In this document: positions 51,560 through 59,848 of the stretch, piece by piece | Layout: each line of letters begins with the position of its first letter | Position numbering within the stretch: position 1 is the first letter of the stretch | Assembly (NCBI GenBank): GCA_049652985.1 | Contig: JBASFK010000002.1 | Coordinates: forward strand, 434,001-498,000 | Direction: 5' to 3' | Origin: UBA7657 sp049652985 | GTDB taxonomy: Bacteria > Pseudomonadota > Alphaproteobacteria > Micavibrionales > Micavibrionaceae | DNA: 64,000 nucleotides | Made by a program: the position numbers and the translations under genes | The notes under the pieces: model-generated | What the model saw: only the letters and a program-made list of their open reading frames with translations | The model's database searches: none | Told to the model about the DNA's origin: nothing

Positions 51560-51966
51560 AGAGCCAGATGTTCAATGCCGCATTGCTCGGCGGCATTGAG
51601 AAGCGGGTTATGAATGTCCTTTGAACTATGGCGCTTCGCGCTGGCAGAATGGTACATCCTGCCAGCGAGCTCCCGTTCATCGGGCTTAAGTTTATGCTTC
51701 TTTTCGTTATAATTAAAAGCGGCGGAGGAGAAATCTTTCGCTATGTCAAAACGCATGGCCGCAGTCGCAAAGGAAGACAAGTTTAAATATAAAACCGGGT
51801 TCTTCGGGTCTTCCAGCAAAACTCCGGCAAGACGCTCAAAAATCATGCGCTGCGTCCTAGGATAGTGCCTAAACAAAGATCCCAGATCTGAAAATTTCTG
51901 CCTGTCGGAAGGATGCTGTTCAACAGCATCTATTGCTTCTTGCACTTGCTTGCAAACTATTGCCAT
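51556..51966 (-). CDS. Small TPR-like protein of unknown function
   Basis: About 136 residues from the ATG at 51966, with AAGGAGCGG 6 nt upstream. Helical repeats such as VCKQVQEAIDAVEQHPSDRQKFSDLGSLFRHYPR and DPKNPVLYLNLSSFATAAMRFDIAKDFSSAAFNYNEKKHK suggest a TPR-type pair. No signal peptide. It overlaps the end of the FliK-like gene by 4 nt. It lies downstream of fliI-fliJ on the same strand, separated by 60 nt. Confidence 0.6.
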   Translation of the reverse strand: MAIVCKQVQEAIDAVEQHPSDRQKFSDLGSLFRHYPRTQRMIFERLAGVLLEDPKNPVLYLNLSSFATAAMRFDIAKDFSSAAFNYNEKKHKLKPDERELAGRMYHSASAKRHSSKDIHNPLLNAAEQCGIEHLAL

Positions 51967-52026
51967 CAGGGGCCGCTCCTTGGAGAAAGAGTTTTTACAT
52001 AAGAATAAGCCCGTTGTCAAATCTGA

Positions 52027-52455
52027 TTATTCTTCCGCTATGCGGCGCCTGTAGCCCTCGATAGCACTTTCATCCAGCAGTTCCGCCTGCTTCTTTTCAA
52101 TCGCGCGGTATTCCGCCTCTTCGCGGCGCTCCTGCGTGATCTCGATTTTCTTGAATTCGGCGAAGGCCTCGCGCATGTCCTCGCGGGCAATTTCGATGCG
52201 TGTCTCAAGCTTTTTCATGGACTCATCAATGTCCCCGACGCGCTCTTTCACGGCCACGGCGAAATTCGAAAACGCCGTGATCATGTCTATAGAGTTCATC
52301 GCATCCAGCGCCTTGCGCTCTTCCTGCATCTGGCGCAGGAGGCTTTCCTTCTGGTTCTGCAATTCATCTGCGTGGCGATATAGCTCCGCCAGGAATTTCT
52401 GTTTCTGCTCGACCGTGTGCCTGCGCACGCGAATGAGGGGATTAAGATCAGCCAT
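52027..52455 (-). CDS. fliJ: Flagellar export protein FliJ
   Basis: Coiled-coil stalk of the flagellar export ATPase. 142 residues, nearly all helical, with Glu/Lys/Gln-rich heptads (ADLNPLIRVRRHTVEQKQKFLAELYRHADELQNQKESLLRQMQEERKALDAM at the N-terminus). It starts 8 nt inside the end of fliI (53782-52448), the usual fliI-fliJ order. FliJ is poorly conserved, so the call leans on context. Confidence 0.85.
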   Translation of the reverse strand: MADLNPLIRVRRHTVEQKQKFLAELYRHADELQNQKESLLRQMQEERKALDAMNSIDMITAFSNFAVAVKERVGDIDESMKKLETRIEIAREDMREAFAEFKKIEITQERREEAEYRAIEKKQAELLDESAIEGYRRRIAEE

Positions 52456-53782
52456 ACGGCACGCCTAAAATCTGCGCGAGGCGGGTAAAGGATTCTTCGA
52501 CGGACGATGAATCATCCTTGTCCTGCCGTAAAAATTCCTCAAGCTGCGGATAGAGAACAAGCGCCTCGTCCACCGCCTTGTCGCTGCCTTTCCTGTACGC
52601 GCCGAGGCGGATCAGCTCGGCCATGTCCTCATACACCGTGATCACCTGCTTGGCGCGGCGGATGATGGCGTTCTGCTCCGGCGTCAGCACGCCCGGCATC
52701 GCGCGCGAGATGGATTTCAGCACGTTGATCGCCGGGTATCTGCCACGGTCGGCGATTTCACGCTCCATGACCACGTGGCCGTCGACAATCCCGCGCACGG
52801 CGTCCGAAACCGGCTCGTTGTGATCGTCGCCTTCGACAAGAACGGAGAATAATCCCGTGATCGAGCCCTGTCCCGGCGCGCCGGGGCCCGCGCGCTCCAG
52901 CAACCGCGACAATTCACCAAATGTCGTGGGCGGATAACCTTTCGATGTGGGCGGCTCGCCGGCTGACAACCCTATCTCGCGCTGCGCCATTGCGAAACGC
53001 GTGACGGAGTCGATCAGGCACAGAACCTGCCGGCCCTGGTCGCGCATATATTCCGCAACGGCCAGCGTCACATACGCTGCCTGCCTGCGCATCAAGGCGG
53101 GCTCATCGCCGGTAGCGACGATGACGACGGAACGCGCCAAACCTTCCGGCCCAAGATCGTCCTCAAGAAATTCCTGCACCTCGCGGCCGCGTTCACCGAC
53201 CAGCCCGATCACCGAAACGTCGGCGCTGGTGTAGCGCGCCATCATCGAAAGCAGAACCGATTTCCCGACGCCGGAGCCGGAGAAAATGCCCATCCGTTGC
53301 CCACGCGCCATTGAAACAAACGTATTCATCGTCCGCACGCCGAGGTCCAGTTGCCCGCCAAGCCTCTGGCGCGAATGCGGCAGCGGGGGTTTGTTCTTCA
53401 GCGGAATGGGGTGACCGCCCTGCACCAGCGGCCCTAATCCATCAATCGGCTGCGCCATGCCGTTGATGACGCGGCCCAGCCATTTTTCATGCGGCAGGAC
53501 GACGGGCGCCTGTTCCTGAATCACCGCGCGGCAGCCGAGGCCCACGCCTTCCAGAGTACCGAAGGGCATCAGCAACGCGTGCCCGTCGCGAAAGCCTACA
53601 ACCTCGCAGGGCACATCAGGCTTGTCGTGCGGGCGGAGGCGTACCATCGAGCCGATCGAAAGCCCGGTACCGAAACCCGCAATCTCCACCAATAACCCGA
53701 GAATTTTTGTCACGCGGCCATAGACTTCCTCGCGCTGGAGCACGGAAATCGAGGCGATGGCTTGTTCAGCGAGGCGGTCCAT
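52448..53782 (-). CDS. fliI: Flagellar export ATPase FliI
   Basis: Hexameric ATPase of the flagellar type III system. 444 residues with Walker A FSGSGVGKS (about 167-175), VIGLVGERGREVQEFLEDDLG, Walker B VLCLIDSVTRFA, and SAGEPPTSKGYPPTTFGELSRLLERAGPG, as in F1-beta-like ATPases. It is followed directly by fliJ (overlap). FliH, its regulator, is encoded at 39.8 kb. Confidence 0.97.
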   Translation of the reverse strand: MDRLAEQAIASISVLQREEVYGRVTKILGLLVEIAGFGTGLSIGSMVRLRPHDKPDVPCEVVGFRDGHALLMPFGTLEGVGLGCRAVIQEQAPVVLPHEKWLGRVINGMAQPIDGLGPLVQGGHPIPLKNKPPLPHSRQRLGGQLDLGVRTMNTFVSMARGQRMGIFSGSGVGKSVLLSMMARYTSADVSVIGLVGERGREVQEFLEDDLGPEGLARSVVIVATGDEPALMRRQAAYVTLAVAEYMRDQGRQVLCLIDSVTRFAMAQREIGLSAGEPPTSKGYPPTTFGELSRLLERAGPGAPGQGSITGLFSVLVEGDDHNEPVSDAVRGIVDGHVVMEREIADRGRYPAINVLKSISRAMPGVLTPEQNAIIRRAKQVITVYEDMAELIRLGAYRKGSDKAVDEALVLYPQLEEFLRQDKDDSSSVEESFTRLAQILGVPYG

Positions 53783-53923
53783 ATGGGTGTTATTCGATAT
53801 AGGTTTATAAGCCTCTCAATAATACCACAAAATCGAGGAATTCATGGACAAAACGCGGAACTTTTGGAGCGCCTGGGCGTTGTTATTATCTTACCTTAGT
53901 AAACGATAAAAAAGGAGACTACC

Positions 53924-54556
53924 ATGAAACGGCTATTAGCCCTGACGCTGCTTACGACAGCGATTTCAGTTCCTGCCTTTGCAGAAACTTCCTTGAATAC
54001 AGGCTCAAGCACCGGTCTTGGCATCGGCGTCAATACCGGCGTAGCAGATACCAGTGTCGGCGCGGATGTCGATGCAGGCGCTTCCGTGAGCGGCTCCAGC
54101 AGTTCAGACACGAACAGCTCCAGCCAGGCTGAACAGGACAGCAATGCTACGTCCGACAGCAGCACCTCCAACAGCAGCAGCATCTCGAACGAAAGCACGG
54201 CCAGAACCGAAACTTCTGCAACCGGCCAGGCCATCGCGGGCGACAATCTTGCCCGTAACGACGTTGTGATGATCCAGCAGGCGCTGCGCCAGGAAGGCTT
54301 TTATAACGGCACAGCAGACGGCGTCTGGGGTCCCCGCACCGCCAGCGCCCTGATGCAGTTCCAGCAACAAAACAAGCTGGGCGCCACAGGCCACCTGAAC
54401 ACCAACACGCTGGACCGCCTCGGCATTGAGCTCGGCGCTTCCGGCTCGGCCAGTTCCTCGACCGGCGCTGACGTGAATTCGAACAACCGTTCGACGATCG
54501 ATAGCTCCGAGGGCGTAGGCTCTTCGGCCAACCCCGGCAGCGGCAGCACCTACTAA
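53924..54556 (+). CDS. Secreted Ser-rich protein with a peptidoglycan-binding domain
   Basis: 210 residues with a signal peptide (MKRLLALTLLTTAISVPAFAE). The mature part starts with a Gly/Thr-rich and then a Ser/Asn-rich, low-complexity stretch (about 25-100). A PG_binding_1 domain follows (DVVMIQQALRQEGFYNGTADGVWGPRTASALMQFQQQNKLGATGHLNTNTLDRLGIEL). The end is again Ser/Gly-rich. Probably periplasmic or surface exposed and bound to the cell wall. AAAGGAGAC precedes the ATG; a terminator follows. Confidence 0.82.
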   Translation: MKRLLALTLLTTAISVPAFAETSLNTGSSTGLGIGVNTGVADTSVGADVDAGASVSGSSSSDTNSSSQAEQDSNATSDSSTSNSSSISNESTARTETSATGQAIAGDNLARNDVVMIQQALRQEGFYNGTADGVWGPRTASALMQFQQQNKLGATGHLNTNTLDRLGIELGASGSASSSTGADVNSNNRSTIDSSEGVGSSANPGSGSTY

Positions 54557-54582
54557 CCAGCCGCTTTCAGCAATAATCTAAC

Positions 54583-54610
54583 AAAAACGGGCCTGAAAAG
54601 GCCCGTTTTT
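54583..54610 (+). terminator. Rho-independent terminator before ctrA
   Basis: AAAAACGGGCC (54583-54593), loop TGAAAA, GGCCCGTTTTT (54600-54610). Strong, symmetric stem. Separates the peptidoglycan-binding protein from ctrA. Confidence 0.93.
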
Positions 54611-54630
54611 ATTGCATTGCCATGAAAATT

Positions 54631-54696
54631 TTAAAAGAATTTGTTAACTTTTGTTAAATTTGTTAAAATTAACATTAATGAATATTAACAAGAATC
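54631..54696 (+). promoter_or_regulatory. TTAA-rich control region of ctrA with a GANTC site
   Basis: Seven TTAA motifs begin at 54631, 54644, 54654, 54663, 54669, 54675 and 54685; three are TTAAC. Several are spaced 9-12 nt apart, close to one helical turn. CtrA binds TTAA-N7-TTAA; no pair here has exactly 7 nt between, but 5 and 6 occur. A GAATC site (54692-54696) follows, a match to the CcrM methylation site GANTC. In Caulobacter both kinds of site control ctrA. Autoregulation is likely but inferred. Confidence 0.5.
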
Positions 54697-54736
54697 AGAA
54701 CATCAAGTTCAATTTCATATTGTGGGGCAATACATC

Positions 54737-55450
54737 ATGCGCGTTCTTTTAGTCGAAGACGATACATCCACCGCTAAAAGCATCGAGTTGATGCTCAAAT
54801 CCGAAGGCTATATCGTCGATCTCGCCGACCTTGGCGAAGACGGCCTCGAAATCGGCAAAATTTATGACTACGACATCATCATCCTCGACCTGATGCTCCC
54901 CGACATGGACGGCTATGACGTTCTCAAGGCGCTGCGCGACGCCAAGGTTGAAACCCCCATTCTCATTCTCTCGGGCCTCACCGAGCTTGATAACAAGATC
55001 AAGGGCCTCGGTTACGGCGCCGACGACTACCTGACCAAGCCATTCGACAAGCGCGAGCTGATCGCCCGCATCCAGGCGATTGTCCGTCGGAGCCAGGGCC
55101 ATTCGCAGAGCGTCATCGCAACTGGCAAGGTCACGGTGAACCTCGACACCCGCACCGTGGAAGTAAGCGGCAAGCCGCTGCACCTCACCGGCAAGGAATA
55201 CGGGATCATCGAGCTGCTCTCCTTGAGAAAAGGCTCGACGCTGACCAAGGAAATGTTCCTGAACCACCTTTATGGCGGCATGGACGAGCCCGAAGTCAAA
55301 ATCATCGACGTCTTCATCTGCAAACTGCGGAAGAAGCTGGCCGATGCCGCGGGCGGCGATAACTATATCGAAACCGTCTGGGGCCGCGGCTATGTCCTGC
55401 GCGACCCGGAAGCGGACAAAGAAAAGAAGAAAAAAGCCGCGAACGCCTGA
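54737..55450 (+). CDS. ctrA: Cell-cycle response regulator CtrA
   Basis: Master transcription factor of the alphaproteobacterial cell cycle and motility. About 237 residues from the ATG at 54737 (MRVLLVEDD). OmpR-type receiver with phospho-Asp at about 51 (ILDLMLPDMDG) and a winged-helix DNA-binding domain (LTGKEYGIIELLSLRKGSTLTKEMFLNHLYGGMDEPEVKIIDVFICKLRKKLADAAGGDNYIETVWGRGYVLRDP), near-identical in wording to known CtrA. The C-terminus ends KKKKAANA; the Ala-ending tail may serve proteolysis, as in Caulobacter. CckA, its kinase, is encoded at 6.2 kb. Confidence 0.96.
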   Translation: MRVLLVEDDTSTAKSIELMLKSEGYIVDLADLGEDGLEIGKIYDYDIIILDLMLPDMDGYDVLKALRDAKVETPILILSGLTELDNKIKGLGYGADDYLTKPFDKRELIARIQAIVRRSQGHSQSVIATGKVTVNLDTRTVEVSGKPLHLTGKEYGIIELLSLRKGSTLTKEMFLNHLYGGMDEPEVKIIDVFICKLRKKLADAAGGDNYIETVWGRGYVLRDPEADKEKKKKAANA

Positions 55451-55459
55451 TTACCGGCT

Positions 55460-56413
55460 TTGCTCCTTACAAAGAAAAATGTTTATGAAACGGTCAGAAG
55501 CCTCACGGTCATTCTGACCGTTACTTTTATCGCTACGTTCGCGGCACGATTACACTGGATATTCGACCTCTTCAGCCACTTTCCCGTCTATCATGTGATA
55601 GGCGGCATCGCACTTGCGCCAGCGCTATTTTATTTCAAGAAAAACAAATGGGCTTTATGCACTTTACTAGTCGCAGTCCTGAGCATGGTAAAAATTTGTA
55701 ACTACTTCTACACGCACGGCACTCCTGTACTATCTGAAAAATCGGGAGGAGAGGCTTTGACGGTGGTGCAATACAACCGCCTCGCTATCCCAAGAAACCA
55801 CGATAATTTTAAACAATGGATCACGGATAACGAAGCCAAGTTCGACGTCATTGTTTTACAGGAAGCGAACAGCGGCCTCGCCAATGCGGCGTCAGAACTG
55901 GGCCACCTCTACCCGTTCCAAATTCAGGAGCCGCGCCTTCATGCTTTCGGAATGGTGATCCTCAGCAAATACCCGATCAGTGACGTGGAAAAAATTAAAA
56001 CCGCCGGTAGCTTTGCCGCAAAATTCACTATCGACTACAACAAAATCCCTGTCCGGATTTATGCGCTACACGCGCAGGTGCCAATTTTGGATATAAGAAA
56101 TATCGAACTGGAAATGGTGACAGGTTTGATCGCGCAGGATAAATCCGAAAATATTATTTTCATGGGTGACTGGAACATCACGCCTTACTCGCCGCACTTT
56201 GACGACATATTAAAAACCACCGGGCTTCAAGATAACTACATCGGATACTGGCCGCCTTCGACATGGCCGTCGTTCATACCGATCAACTTTCTGAGGCTGC
56301 CAATCGATCACATATTGTACAAAGGCAATCTGCATCTTTTAGAAAAAGAAATCGGCCCGGCCATGGGCTCAGATCATCATGCCGTCATCGCGACATTCCG
56401 CGTGCCCGGATAA
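55460..56413 (+). CDS. Membrane-anchored endonuclease/exonuclease/phosphatase-family protein
   Basis: About 317 residues with two or three N-terminal membrane helices (for example LTVILTVTFIATFAARL, WALCTLLVAVLSMVKI) and a periplasmic or extracytoplasmic EEP domain. Motifs: VIVLQEAN (metal Glu), ALHAQVP, IIFMGDWNITP (Asp/Asn) and GSDHHAVIATF (His). The family includes phosphatases, nucleases and lipases; the substrate is unknown. No ATG near the N-terminus is in frame, so a TTG at 55460, 10 nt after ctrA, is the apparent start; this is uncertain. Confidence 0.75.
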   Translation: MLLTKKNVYETVRSLTVILTVTFIATFAARLHWIFDLFSHFPVYHVIGGIALAPALFYFKKNKWALCTLLVAVLSMVKICNYFYTHGTPVLSEKSGGEALTVVQYNRLAIPRNHDNFKQWITDNEAKFDVIVLQEANSGLANAASELGHLYPFQIQEPRLHAFGMVILSKYPISDVEKIKTAGSFAAKFTIDYNKIPVRIYALHAQVPILDIRNIELEMVTGLIAQDKSENIIFMGDWNITPYSPHFDDILKTTGLQDNYIGYWPPSTWPSFIPINFLRLPIDHILYKGNLHLLEKEIGPAMGSDHHAVIATFRVPG

Positions 56414-56469
56414 ATATGTTAATAATATAAGGCTATTTGCCCGCTAACCATTTATGATACAAAACTTTT

Positions 56470-57027
56470 ATGATGAACCTCCCCAACATCCTCACCATTT
56501 CGCGCATCCTGATCCTGCCGGTGATCATTGCCCTTTTCCTCATGGAAGGACGGCTCGGTGCCACGGCCATGTGGTGGGCGTTCGGGCTTTATGCCGTCGC
56601 CTGCATCACCGACTTCCTTGACGGCTGGATCGCCAGAAAACTGAACCAGACCACGGCCTTCGGCACTTTTCTTGATCCTATTTCTGATAAGATTTTCGTG
56701 GGCGCCTTGTTCATCGTTTTCGCCGGGGTCGGGCGTATTTACGGAATCTGGATGATCCCCGCTATCGTCATCTTCGCGCGGGAGTTCCTAGTCTCGGGCC
56801 TGCGCGAATATCTGGGCCAGAAAAGCATCGCCCTGCCCGTCACGAAGCTGGCAAAATGGAAAACCACGTCGCAGATGGTCGCCACGGGCATATTGATTAT
56901 CGGGCCTTATGTCCCTTACGGCCTAAGCGTCGGCCACTGGGCCCTGACCCTCGCTGCCCTCATCACCGTCATTACAGGGTGGGGATATATGAAGGCCGGG
57001 CTGGACCATATGAGGAAAATGACCTAA
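56470..57027 (+). CDS. pgsA: CDP-diacylglycerol-glycerol-3-phosphate 3-phosphatidyltransferase
   Basis: Makes phosphatidylglycerol phosphate in the inner membrane. 185 residues, about five membrane segments. The CDP-alcohol phosphatidyltransferase motif DG-x2-AR-x8-G-x3-D-x3-D is present as DGWIARKLNQTTAFGTFLDPISDK. The N-terminus (MNLPNILTISRILILPVIIALF) is typical. Length is normal. It precedes pyrD by 10 nt. Confidence 0.95.
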   Translation: MMNLPNILTISRILILPVIIALFLMEGRLGATAMWWAFGLYAVACITDFLDGWIARKLNQTTAFGTFLDPISDKIFVGALFIVFAGVGRIYGIWMIPAIVIFAREFLVSGLREYLGQKSIALPVTKLAKWKTTSQMVATGILIIGPYVPYGLSVGHWALTLAALITVITGWGYMKAGLDHMRKMT

Positions 57028-57037
57028 AAACAGGGTC

Positions 57038-58150
57038 ATGCCCGGTTTTTATCACCTCTTCCGACCGCTTATTTTCAAGGCCGACCCCGAGACGGCGCAT
57101 CATCTCACCCTGAAAGCCATGAAATCCGGCCTGCTGCCGCCCTGCTGCTCGGTCAGTGACCCGGCGCTGGAGGTCAAACTCTGGGGCCTGAAATTCCCGA
57201 ACCCGGTCGGCCTCTCGGCAGGCTTCGACAAAAACGCCGAGGTCATCGGCCCGGCCTTCAAAACGGGTTTTGGTTTCGTCGAAGCGGGAACCGTGACGCC
57301 CAAGCCGCAGCCCGGCAACCCGCGCCCGCGCGTTTTCCGCGACGAGAAATCCGAATCCGTCATCAATCGTTTGGGTTTTCCCAGCGAAGGGATGAATGTT
57401 TTCAAATCGAACCTCGAGAGTTTTCTCGACAGCAAACACCGCCCGCCCGGCGTGCTTGGCGTCAATATCGGCATGAATAAAAACCAGAGTGAACCGGCGA
57501 AGGATTACACCGCCCTCATCAACATGCTCGGCCCGATGGCGGATTACATCACGATCAACATTTCCTCGCCCAACACGCCCGGCCTGCGCGATTTGCAGCA
57601 GCGCGGGCCGCTCATGGATTTACTCGGTGCGGTTATGGCGGAGCGGAAAAAATCCTGCGGCGATCATCCGCCGCCGCTGCTCGTCAAGCTTGCGCCCGAT
57701 CTCACCGAAGAGCAGCAGGAAGAAATCGCGAAAACGATTTTAGATTCCGGGATCGACGGTCTTATTCTCTCCAACACCACGCTTGATCGTCCCGAATCCC
57801 TTTCGGGCGACTTCGCCGCCGAAAAGGGCGGTCTCAGCGGACGACCCCTCACCGCCAAATCCACCGCGGTCATAGGTAATTTCTACAAGCTCACGGGCGG
57901 AAAACTGCCGATCATCGGCGTCGGCGGAATATCAAGCGGATCAGATGCTTACGAGAAAATACGGGCGGGCGCGTCGCTGGTGCAGCTTTACACGTCGCTT
58001 GTGTTCCAGGGCCCTGCCGTGGCAAATTCCATAAATCAGGAATTACTGGCGCTGCTGAAAAAAGACGGGTTCAAAAACGTTTCCGAAGCAATCGGAACTG
58101 CGCATAAAAATAAAAACAGGGGATCTAAAATCGTCGATGGCGCCCAGTAA
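57038..58150 (+). CDS. pyrD: Dihydroorotate dehydrogenase (quinone), class 2
   Basis: Oxidises dihydroorotate to orotate in pyrimidine synthesis, using the membrane quinone pool. 370 residues; the N-terminal part HLFRPLIFKADPETAHHLTLKAMKSG is the class 2 membrane-binding helix. Patterns: NPVGLSAGFDKNAEVIGPAFKTGFGFVEAGTVTPKPQPGNPRPRVFRD, NRLGFPSEG, NISSPNTPGLRDLQ (catalytic Ser) and IGVGGISSGSDAYEKIRAGASLVQLYTSLVFQGP. It overlaps the next gene by 14 nt. Confidence 0.96.
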   Translation: MPGFYHLFRPLIFKADPETAHHLTLKAMKSGLLPPCCSVSDPALEVKLWGLKFPNPVGLSAGFDKNAEVIGPAFKTGFGFVEAGTVTPKPQPGNPRPRVFRDEKSESVINRLGFPSEGMNVFKSNLESFLDSKHRPPGVLGVNIGMNKNQSEPAKDYTALINMLGPMADYITINISSPNTPGLRDLQQRGPLMDLLGAVMAERKKSCGDHPPPLLVKLAPDLTEEQQEEIAKTILDSGIDGLILSNTTLDRPESLSGDFAAEKGGLSGRPLTAKSTAVIGNFYKLTGGKLPIIGVGGISSGSDAYEKIRAGASLVQLYTSLVFQGPAVANSINQELLALLKKDGFKNVSEAIGTAHKNKNRGSKIVDGAQ

Positions 58151-59435
58151 AAAGAAAAGCGGGCAGAAAAAATCAGGCAGGCTGGGCGATGCCGGGCTGG
58201 TGCTGCTGGCCTGCGTTTCGGTGGCGTGCCTCGCGTTCGTTTCGTTCGAAGCCGCGATCCTCGGCGCCGGGTTTGTCATCGCCGTAGGTTTTGTCATCTC
58301 GGATATCCGCCGCCGCCGTTTCTGGGAGAACGGGCTTACTTTTCGCATGAAGGGCCTGTCGGACAATATCTCGACACTCACGCAAAAAATTATGGGCACG
58401 CGTCAGGACATTCTCAATATCCGCCAGGAACTCGCCGACGTAAACCGCCGCGTCAACGCGCAGGACGTACTCATAGAAAAAACGCAGGCCGCGCCCGGCG
58501 CACGGCCTGCGCCGCAAAAAGCTCTGATCGATGAGGCCCTGCCCCGCGCGCTGGGCCGCAAGCCCGCCCCTGCTCCTGCGGGCCTCCGCGCCACACGTCC
58601 CGGCCAGCGCGTGGCCCCACCCATGGCCGACCCGCAGCCGCGCATCGCCAATGACGCGGAATATGATGATCTCAGCGACATGGTCGTGCGCGAACTGGTG
58701 GGGCATGCCGTGCGCGCCCGCGCGATCGATATTTTCGTCCAGCCGATCGTGCGCCTGCCGCAGCGCCGCGTTCGTTTCTACGAAGTGTTCGCCCGTGTCC
58801 GCGCACGGCCCGGCATGTACCTGCCCGCGCGCCGCTACATGCACCTTGCCGAGGAAAGCGCGCTGGCGAACGAGATTGACAGCCTGCTGCTGGCCGAATG
58901 CCTGAAAACCATTCAATCTTCTGCGCATGTCGAACGCGCCGCGCCGCTGTTTGTGAACGTATCGCAGTCAACGCTGCGTAACACGGCGTACCTGAAAAAA
59001 CTCCTCGGCTTTCTCGCTGAGAACCGCCACCTCGCGCCGCGCCTGGTGTTTGAGATTGCGCATCACCAGTTCCGAGCGCTCGATTCCGCCTCGCGCGAGA
59101 TACTGCGCGGGCTTGGCAGACTGGGCTGTTCGGTTTCGTTCGATCATGTCGGCGTGCTGGATTTTGAAGTCGCCGACCTGCAGAAATACCATGTCCGCTT
59201 CGTCAAGGTTTCGGCGCGTACGCTGCTGCCCTATACCCGGAGCGACAAGGCCCGCGCGGAACTTCTGCGCCGGAAACGCGCGCTCGAAGGTAATGGGATT
59301 AGTCTTATTGTTGAAAAAGTCGAAACTGAGAACGATCTTATCGAATTGCTGGATTTCGATATATCCTACGGCCAGGGGCATTTGTTCGGCCGCCCCGATC
59401 TCGAGGCTGCATACCGCAAGCGCCGCGCTGCGTAA
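58137..59435 (+). CDS. tipF: TipF-like protein with a degenerate EAL domain
   Basis: 432 residues. N-terminal hydrophobic segments (VLLACVSVACLAFVSFEAAILGAGFVIAVGFVISD), a coiled coil (about 75-115), a Pro/Ala-rich linker and an EAL-type domain (about 185-430). The catalytic signature is altered: YEVFAR for EALLR, FEIAHH for the ETE site, and DHVGV for DDFG, so phosphodiesterase activity is unlikely. Layout and degeneracy match TipF of Caulobacter, a c-di-GMP-binding protein that marks the flagellar pole. The flagellar cluster nearby supports the call. A metabolic gene partner (pyrD) precedes it. Confidence 0.7.
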   Translation: MAPSKKKSGQKKSGRLGDAGLVLLACVSVACLAFVSFEAAILGAGFVIAVGFVISDIRRRRFWENGLTFRMKGLSDNISTLTQKIMGTRQDILNIRQELADVNRRVNAQDVLIEKTQAAPGARPAPQKALIDEALPRALGRKPAPAPAGLRATRPGQRVAPPMADPQPRIANDAEYDDLSDMVVRELVGHAVRARAIDIFVQPIVRLPQRRVRFYEVFARVRARPGMYLPARRYMHLAEESALANEIDSLLLAECLKTIQSSAHVERAAPLFVNVSQSTLRNTAYLKKLLGFLAENRHLAPRLVFEIAHHQFRALDSASREILRGLGRLGCSVSFDHVGVLDFEVADLQKYHVRFVKVSARTLLPYTRSDKARAELLRRKRALEGNGISLIVEKVETENDLIELLDFDISYGQGHLFGRPDLEAAYRKRRAA

Positions 59436-59450
59436 GAATTATATAAAGGT

Positions 59451-59479
59451 GTCACCCCCGCGAAGGCGGGGGTCCGGCA
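59451..59479 (+). repeat. Palindromic repeat half before the GIY-YIG gene
   Basis: GTCACCCCCGCGAAGGCGGGGG, then TCCGGC; arms ACCCCCGC and GCGGGGGT flank GAAG. Same family as the elements at 34910-35016 and 59785-59848 (the GTCAT/CCGG half). It ends 4 nt before the ATG of the GIY-YIG gene. Confidence 0.8.
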
Positions 59480-59482
59480 AAA

Positions 59483-59776
59483 ATGGAAAAGCAGTATTAC
59501 GTTTATATTCTTGCAAAAGCCCGAAACAGCACGTTTTACGTTGGAATGACATCTGATTTAGCCAAGCGCATATGGGAACATAAAATCGAGACAGCGGATG
59601 GTTTTACAAAGAAATACAACATTAAAAACCTGGTTTATTTTGAAACGTTTAATGATCCTGAAAACGCAATAAAGCGTGAAAAGCGCTTGAAAAAATGGAA
59701 CAGGACTTGGAAGATGCGTCTCGTAGAAGAAAAGAACCCTGACTGGAAAGATTTGTACGATGAAATTTGCAGTTAA
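59483..59776 (+). CDS. Small GIY-YIG-family nuclease
   Basis: 97 residues. The N-terminus contains the GIY-YIG core as YYVYILAKARNSTFYVGMTSDLAKRIWEH (YVY...YVG), then the Arg of helix 1 (KRIWEH) and a Glu near LVYFETFNDPENAIKREKRLKKWNR. This is the small UPF0213/YhbQ-type group. It is bracketed by palindromic repeats of one family, 4 nt upstream and 8 nt downstream. The protein may be linked to spread or upkeep of these repeats, or may simply tolerate them. Its end overlaps a longer reading frame of yejA. Confidence 0.88.
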   Translation: MEKQYYVYILAKARNSTFYVGMTSDLAKRIWEHKIETADGFTKKYNIKNLVYFETFNDPENAIKREKRLKKWNRTWKMRLVEEKNPDWKDLYDEICS

Positions 59777-59784
59777 TCTACGCT

Positions 59785-59848
59785 GTCATCCCCGCGAAGG
59801 CGGGGACCCGGCAAAAAAAACCGGATGCCCGCCCAAGGCGGGCATGAC
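59785..59848. repeat. Head-to-head palindromic repeat at the start of yejA
   Basis: Left half GTCATCCCCGCGAAGGCGGGG-ACCCGG-like (59785-59812), an A run, then right half CCGGATGCCCGCC-caa-GGCGGGCATGAC (59821-59848). The outer ends GTCAT and ATGAC pair. The right half includes AAGGCGGGC and ATG, which look like a ribosome site and the start codon of yejA (59844). Confidence 0.82.

Noticed and set aside
54631..54689. Canonical CtrA site (TTAA-N7-TTAA)
   Set aside because: No two TTAA motifs here are separated by exactly 7 nt; only near spacings exist, so no site is claimed as canonical.
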